Shown here one piece after another: positions 6,563 through 10,797 of a stretch of DNA of 10,797 bases. This DNA comes from DTU036 sp964346475 (GTDB lineage Bacteria; Bacillota; Clostridia; Peptostreptococcales; Acidaminobacteraceae): the NCBI GenBank assembly GCA_964346475.1, contig CAYFUM010000035.1:1-10797 (forward strand). The letters run 5' to 3'. Both the position numbers and the translations under genes were made by a program. Position 1 is the stretch's first letter, and the number at the start of each line of letters is the position of its first letter. The notes below the pieces were generated by a model. That model saw only the letters and a list, made by a program, of their open reading frames with translations, was not told the origin of the DNA and searched no databases.

Positions 6563-7791
6563 GTTACGGTGGAATAGTTGTCGACTCGGTGACCAAAGAG
6601 TTCAGGATGCACCGCGAGACCAGAGACAGCCTCAAGGAACGCTTCGTCCGAGGAAAGGCCAAGGGCCTCACTACTTTTAGGGCACTCGATGACGTATCTT
6701 TCTCAGTTCCCAAAGGGTCGACGTTTGGACTCATCGGGCATAACGGCTCCGGCAAGTCCACCATGCTCAAGCTCTTGGCTGGGGTGTATCGCCCCACTTC
6801 TGGATCAATCACAGTTGACGGTCGAGTCTCGGCCCTGTTGGAGCTGGGTGCCGGTTTCCACGGCGAGCTAACGGGCCGTGAGAATATACGATTGAATGGT
6901 GCGATTCTGGGCTTCAGTAAGCGCCAAATTGAGCGGTCTATGGACCAGATCATCGAGTTTGCGGACATCGGCGACTTCATTGACGTGCCAGTCAAGGTCT
7001 ACAGCTCTGGTATGTACGTGCGCCTCGGGTTTGCGGTTGCAGTGACTATGGACCCGGAGATCCTCATTGTTGACGAGATCATTGCGGTGGGCGATGAGGA
7101 GTTCCAACGGAAGTGTTTCGACTATCTCTTCAAGCTAAGAAGGCGGGGCGTGACGATCGCGCTGGTCACACACTCAATGGGCCTCGCGCGAGAGCTCTGT
7201 GACGATGCTATTTGGCTGGAACACGGGCACAAGCGTGCGATTGGACCCGTTGATGAGGTAGTCAGCCGTTACATTGCAGAAGTTAACCGTGAGGAAGCGG
7301 CCAACAGGGGAGAGATCTCCGCTGAAGAAGAAGACATCGCGTCCGGCAGCCGACGGGGGAGCGGAGAGGCACGCATCAGTGGAATCAAGATTCTGGACGT
7401 TGATGGCAAGGCAGTCCCATTTGCCTCGCCGGGCCAAGATGTGATGATGGAGTTCGCGATTGATTCAGTTGAACCAATCTCAGGCGCCGTCGTTGGCATG
7501 GGCATAGTCACCGAGAACGGTCTTTTTATTTCGGGGTCAAACTCCGCAGAAATTAAGCGCCTTTACGATATCCCTGCAGGGCGCTCAACGCTTCGTTTCG
7601 AGCTGCCTTCGATGCCGCTGCAACCAGGTACGTACTTCGTTGCAGCATCACTAAGTAAAAAGGGGCACACCTTTGACTACTCCGAGGACGCAGGACAGTT
7701 GGTCGTCCGGACCTCGGCAGGGCAAGTCGAACCCGGTTACTTCCGTTTACAAGGCGACTGGGGCCCATTGTATGTAGGTGCTACTAGGTAG
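6559..7791 (+). CDS. wzt: Polysaccharide export ABC ATPase with C-terminal glycan-binding domain (Wzt-like)
   Basis: This 410-residue cytoplasmic ATPase drives the Wzm permease. Residues 1-245 form the nucleotide-binding domain: Walker A GHNGSGKST (60-68), the signature YSSGMYVRL (148-156, the usual Wzt/TagH variant of LSGGQ), Walker B ILIVDE (168-173) with catalytic Glu173, D-loop AVGD and the switch His205 in THSMG. An acidic linker (about 245-268) leads to a beta-rich domain at 270-405 resembling Wzt_C, which in E. coli O9a/O8 recognises the non-reducing end of the finished O-antigen chain. Its presence predicts that export waits for chain completion or a terminal modification; no capping methyltransferase or kinase is seen in the window. 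The start ATG overlaps the wzm stop. The next gene starts 12 bases after the stop. Confidence 0.93.
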   Translation: MSYGGIVVDSVTKEFRMHRETRDSLKERFVRGKAKGLTTFRALDDVSFSVPKGSTFGLIGHNGSGKSTMLKLLAGVYRPTSGSITVDGRVSALLELGAGFHGELTGRENIRLNGAILGFSKRQIERSMDQIIEFADIGDFIDVPVKVYSSGMYVRLGFAVAVTMDPEILIVDEIIAVGDEEFQRKCFDYLFKLRRRGVTIALVTHSMGLARELCDDAIWLEHGHKRAIGPVDEVVSRYIAEVNREEAANRGEISAEEEDIASGSRRGSGEARISGIKILDVDGKAVPFASPGQDVMMEFAIDSVEPISGAVVGMGIVTENGLFISGSNSAEIKRLYDIPAGRSTLRFELPSMPLQPGTYFVAASLSKKGHTFDYSEDAGQLVVRTSAGQVEPGYFRLQGDWGPLYVGATR

Positions 7792-7803
7792 GTTGAAACG
7801 CAT

Positions 7804-8085
7804 ATGATTGAAGACAACGAACAGGCCCCATCCGACAGGGGCGAAGCACTCGAACTTGAGCTTGCTGAGGCGCTTGACGAGAATCGCAGGCTCCGAGCAC
7901 TCATCCGCGAACTCAAGGCGGAGGCAAATGTGGCACTCAGGGAGGCAGATCGAGCTTTTGCCGTCCGAGATCAAGCGGCAGTAAGCGCACAAGAGGCGTG
8001 GATCCAGCTCGGTTTGATCCGTGGTTCGCAGTCGTGGAAACTAACGGCCCCGCTCCGGGTCAGCAAACAGTTCTTGCGATTCTGA
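7804..8085 (+). CDS. Small coiled-coil protein with SWKLTAPLR tail
   Basis: This 93-residue protein has no signal peptide or membrane helix. Residues about 13-62 are heptad-rich and highly charged (LELELAEALDENRRLRALIR), predicting a long coiled coil. It ends with RGSQSWKLTAPLRVSKQFLR (73-92), a tail that in my knowledge normally follows a coiled coil inside larger glycosyltransferases and rhamnan-synthesis proteins (SWRLTAPLR type). Here it stands alone and ends in TGA 17 bases before the RgpF-like gene, in another frame. It may be a detached module or a small scaffold linking glycosyltransferases to each other or to Wzt. A weak ribosome site (GGTAGG) precedes ATG 7804. I do not recognise a named function. 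Confidence 0.75.
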   Translation: MIEDNEQAPSDRGEALELELAEALDENRRLRALIRELKAEANVALREADRAFAVRDQAAVSAQEAWIQLGLIRGSQSWKLTAPLRVSKQFLRF

Positions 8086-8102
8086 GTAGTTGGGTAACTG
8101 TG

Positions 8103-8981
8103 ATGTTTAGACGCATTCAACTAGCCATACATTCGCTAGTAGTTCCGCCTGTTGTTAGTGGCCTCGGCGCTTACCTTCAGTTGGAAAGTGGAACTCTTTC
8201 CTCGCTCGACAACGCCAGACGAGTCGCCGTGATCGCTTCATGGGACGCCGGTAATGTCATGTCGTTATCCTTGTCTCGGTACGTTGAGAGCCTCGCCAAG
8301 GCTGGTTACACAAGCTTGGTTGTGTTCACGGGAAAGACACAACTCCCACTAGTTTGGCCTCACGGCCTCGCCGAGTCGGCAGTGGTCGTAAGACGACGGA
8401 ACATTGGGTACGACTTCGGGTCTTGGGCTGCAGCACTTAATGCAGTCCCAGCCATCAGAAGCGCGGACCATGTCTTGCTAACGAATGATTCGATGGTCGG
8501 TCCGTTCGAGTCGGTGGAGCCGATCCTAAGGCGCATTGAATCAAGCGCTGCTTCCGTCACTACGTTGACTGATTCGTTCCAGATTGGGCACTCACTGCAG
8601 TCATACTTCATGCACTTCAAGGATGGCATTCTCGACGATCTAGCGTGGCGGCACTTCTTCGACGGAGTTCGCTCGCAGAAGTCCAAGATGGATGTGGTCT
8701 ACAAGTACGAGCGGGCAGTTGCGAGAGAGTGCGTAGCTGGAGCCTACGGCTGGCAGGCACTGTATCCCGCGACCGCTCTGAAGGTTGCGCATGAGAACTC
8801 GGCCATCGTAGCGTGGCAGGACCTGCTTGACCTAGGTTTTCCATTCGTTAAACGCACCCTTTGGAATGAGCCCTCGCTGGCAGCGGAGGCTCAAAAGGCG
8901 GGGTTGTACTTGAAAGAAACGCGCGGAGTGAACGTGCAAGACTGGCTGCCACTGCCGGTAGCGGAAACGGTTAAGAAATGA
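8103..8981 (+). CDS. RgpF-like rhamnan synthesis glycosyltransferase
   Basis: This 292-residue protein matches the rhamnan synthesis F family (RgpF) over residues 38-285. Visible family motifs are VAVIASWDAG (41-50), RNIGYDFGSW (99-108), DHVLLTNDSMVGPF (122-135) and SYFMHFK (167-173). RgpF proteins take part in building rhamnose-containing wall polysaccharides; the sugar transferred here cannot be read from the sequence. It would act on the cytoplasmic face. The start is ATG 8103, directly after an alternative GTG 8100; an ATG at 7998 in frame would overlap the previous gene by 88 bases and adds no family-like sequence. The ribosome site is weak. The stop overlaps the next start by four bases (ATGA at 8978-8981), so the two RgpF-type proteins are probably co-translated. 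Confidence 0.88.
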   Translation: MFRRIQLAIHSLVVPPVVSGLGAYLQLESGTLSSLDNARRVAVIASWDAGNVMSLSLSRYVESLAKAGYTSLVVFTGKTQLPLVWPHGLAESAVVVRRRNIGYDFGSWAAALNAVPAIRSADHVLLTNDSMVGPFESVEPILRRIESSAASVTTLTDSFQIGHSLQSYFMHFKDGILDDLAWRHFFDGVRSQKSKMDVVYKYERAVARECVAGAYGWQALYPATALKVAHENSAIVAWQDLLDLGFPFVKRTLWNEPSLAAEAQKAGLYLKETRGVNVQDWLPLPVAETVKK

Positions 8982-10797
8982 TTTCTCGACTTCAGCAAGC
9001 GGCTTCTCGACGCGCATTAGCCGCATTTGGACGCGCGCAGTCATTGCTAAGTACCGTAATACTCGAAGGGAGTCTCCCAGGTCGCCCCGCCCATCCCGCC
9101 TCGCTGAAGGCATGGTCAAGGCGTAAAGCTGGACGTCCTGCCGACGGATTCCCCGCCGAATGGAGGCTGATAGAGGACTTGCCTGTCACCGAACCTTCTC
9201 GCGTGGCCGTGGTCATCCATGTCTACTACCTGGAACGCCTCGCTGAAATACAGGACAGGCTTTCTTCGATTCCGGTTCCATTTGACGTACTTGTCACCAA
9301 CTCATCAGGACAGCAACTTGATGAGGATAAGTTTCACGTTGGTGAAGCACGAAACGTAGCGGTTCTCGAGGTCGAAAACCGTGGTCGAGACATCTTCCCA
9401 ATGATCCAGCTTGTCAACGCTGGGTTCCTTGATCCCTACCAACTGGTCCTCAAGGTACACACCAAAGAAAGCGCCTGGCGCGAGGGACATCAGGAGCTCG
9501 CGGGATCCGGCCAGGAGTGGAAGTCTCAGTTCCTAGATCAGTTGCTTGGCTCACGGGACGTCGTTGAGGGAATCTTGGCTTCCTTCGCGAACGACACCTC
9601 CATCGGAAGTGTTACNNNNNNNNNNNNNNNNNNNNNNNNNNNNNNNNNNNNNNNNNNNNNNNNNNNNNNNNNNNNNNNNNNNNNNNNNNNNNNNNNNNNN
9701 NNNNNNNNNNNNNNNGGGCTGAGGCTGACGGAGAGCTCTCAGTTGGATGACGAATTGAAGGACGAGGCATGGCAGCGATGGCTACCCGATGCCGTTCAAC
9801 AGGCGAGCGCGCGTTTCGTGCCCTTTTACCTGCCCCAGTTCCACCCCTCGAAAGAGAACGACAGATGGTGGGGCGAAGGGTTCACCGAGTGGACTAACGT
9901 AACGAACTCTCAGCCCGTTTTCAGAGGACACGAACAGCCATTGCTCCCAGGACGATTCGGCTTCTACGACCTGCGTTTGGACGAAGTCCGCGAGGCTCAA
10001 TACGAGCTCTCCTCGTGGGCTGGTGTTGAAGGTTTCATGTACTACTACTACTGGTTCGCTGGAAAGCGAATCCTCAACCTCCCGATTGAGAAGCTGGCTG
10101 CTCAAGAAGACCTGAACCAGCAGTTCTGCATCATGTGGGCAAACGAGAACTGGACACGGGCGTGGGATGGGCGCGAGTCCAATGTCCTCATTGGACAGCG
10201 CTACGACGAAGTCCCCGCAACAGATTTTATTGATGACGTCATGGAGTTCCTGACGGACCCGCGCTACCTGAAGGTGGACGGTAAACCTGTCCTGGCGGTG
10301 TATCGCCCCGCTCAGATGGAAGACTTTAAGGATGTCGTTGCACACTGGAGGGAGCGTGCTGAAGAGGCCGGTCTGCCGGGCCTGTTCCTTCTTGCCGTAG
10401 AGGTAGCGGAGAGCTTTGGTGGTCTTAAGGGCTCCCCAGAAGAGTGGGGTCTCGACGGCAGTATGGGGTTCCCGCCACACGCCTTGCCCTGGAAAGCCGC
10501 ACCTGCTCACAGAGTTTCTTTGGACCCTCGGTTTAGAGGAAACTTCGTCTCATACAAGGCAACCGCTGAGGCAGGAGCTAAACGAGCGCGTCAGTCGTCA
10601 GCCGATCACTATCCGGGCGTCATGGTGTCGTTCGACAATACAGCTCGCCGACAGTGGCGTCCTGACATTTGGTGGGGCTCGAACCCATACGTGTTCCACC
10701 GCTGGCTTCGCGAGGCGATGAAAGCAGTATCGGACCGCGATCCGCAGCACCGTTTAGTGTTCATCAATGCTTGGAATGAGTGGGCCGAGTCAGCAGT
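8978..10797 (+). CDS. RgpF-like / WbsX (GH99-like) bifunctional glycan biosynthesis protein, partial, contains assembly gap
   Basis: The first 213 codons end in a 100-N gap. Residues about 74-213 are RgpF-like: VAVVIHVYY (76-84), VENRGRDIFPMIQL (132-145) and LVLKVHTKESAW (157-168). After the gap the same frame continues with a WbsX/GH99-like domain: RFVPFYLPQFH from 9812, then WWGEGFTEWTNV, GFMYYYYWFAGK, FCIMWANENWTRAWDG from 10124, VMVSFDNTARR and INAWNEWAES near the right edge. WbsX domains occur in O-antigen and capsule clusters and resemble GH99 endo-mannosidases; whether they transfer or hydrolyse is unsettled. Proteins with RgpF followed by WbsX are known, so I treat both halves as one gene, although the gap means this cannot be proved. 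With 100 N the frame matches exactly. The start is ATG 8978, overlapping the previous stop; the 3' end is outside the window. Confidence 0.82.
   Translation, partial: MISRLQQAASRRALAAFGRAQSLLSTVILEGSLPGRPAHPASLKAWSRRKAGRPADGFPAEWRLIEDLPVTEPSRVAVVIHVYYLERLAEIQDRLSSIPVPFDVLVTNSSGQQLDEDKFHVGEARNVAVLEVENRGRDIFPMIQLVNAGFLDPYQLVLKVHTKESAWREGHQELAGSGQEWKSQFLDQLLGSRDVVEGILASFANDTSIGSVXXXXXXXXXXXXXXXXXXXXXXXXXXXXXXXXXXGLRLTESSQLDDELKDEAWQRWLPDAVQQASARFVPFYLPQFHPSKENDRWWGEGFTEWTNVTNSQPVFRGHEQPLLPGRFGFYDLRLDEVREAQYELSSWAGVEGFMYYYYWFAGKRILNLPIEKLAAQEDLNQQFCIMWANENWTRAWDGRESNVLIGQRYDEVPATDFIDDVMEFLTDPRYLKVDGKPVLAVYRPAQMEDFKDVVAHWRERAEEAGLPGLFLLAVEVAESFGGLKGSPEEWGLDGSMGFPPHALPWKAAPAHRVSLDPRFRGNFVSYKATAEAGAKRARQSSADHYPGVMVSFDNTARRQWRPDIWWGSNPYVFHRWLREAMKAVSDRDPQHRLVFINAWNEWAESA
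9616..9715. other. Assembly gap of 100 N
   Basis: Exactly 100 N, the usual placeholder for a gap of unknown length. It falls inside the RgpF-WbsX gene. From memory of the family, roughly 80 residues containing the C-terminal part of the RgpF domain should lie between SIGSVT and GLRLTE, so the real gap is probably nearer 240 bases than 100. Confidence 0.9.

Noticed and set aside
7998..8102. N-terminal extension of the RgpF-like gene from ATG 7998
   Set aside because: It overlaps the coiled-coil gene in another frame and adds no RgpF-like residues.
9782..10510. Long minus-strand open frame (242 codons) opposite the WbsX domain
   Set aside because: The plus strand carries clear WbsX motifs; the antisense protein resembles no family I know and follows from codon bias.
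1..10797. CRISPR arrays, tRNA or rRNA genes
   Set aside because: No regularly spaced repeats and no tRNA- or rRNA-like sequences were seen on reading the window.

Overview
The window looks like part of a surface-polysaccharide locus from an actinomycete (Actinomycetota, perhaps a Micrococcales-type genus). I base this on the moderate-to-high G+C (hand counts of about 50-58% in sampled lines), frequent GTG/TTG starts, tight ATGA overlaps, the DUF6541-like membrane protein and the style of the IS3 transposase. The genus is an inference.

Layout. Positions 1-880 hold a decayed IS3-family element on the minus strand: an intact orfA, a GGGAAAA slippery site, and an orfB broken by two in-frame TGA codons that runs off the left edge. 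Positions 881-964 are unexplained. Positions 965-1123 (minus) are the first 53 codons of a UDP-GlcNAc 2-epimerase (wecB type) whose remainder is gone. A short divergent intergenic region with a 7-1-7 palindrome follows, then a complete UDP-glucose 6-dehydrogenase (1226-2455, plus) of lower G+C than its neighbours. Positions 2456-2790 have no convincing gene but several short palindromes.

From 2791 to the right edge all genes are on the plus strand and look like one operon. They are a C-terminally truncated UDP-ManNAc/UDP-GlcNAc dehydrogenase (wecC type), a 645-aa polytopic membrane protein (DUF6541-like), a Wzm-type ABC permease, a Wzt-type ATPase with a C-terminal glycan-binding domain, a 93-aa coiled-coil protein, an RgpF-like rhamnan-synthesis glycosyltransferase, and a large protein joining an RgpF-like N-terminal domain to a WbsX (GH99-like) domain. 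That last gene spans a 100-N assembly gap (9616-9715) and runs off the right edge.

How it fits together. The intact part describes an ABC-transporter-dependent (Wzm/Wzt) pathway: cytoplasmic glycosyltransferases build a glycan on a lipid carrier, the Wzt C-terminal domain may recognise its end, and Wzm exports it. Ugd would supply UDP-glucuronate. Both enzymes of the UDP-ManNAcA branch (epimerase and dehydrogenase) are broken here, so if no copies exist elsewhere the exported glycan has probably lost that uronic acid. I see no convincing wholly new system. The most unusual points are the double breakage of the ManNAcA branch beside an intact export operon, the orphan coiled-coil protein next to Wzt, and the RgpF-WbsX fusion.
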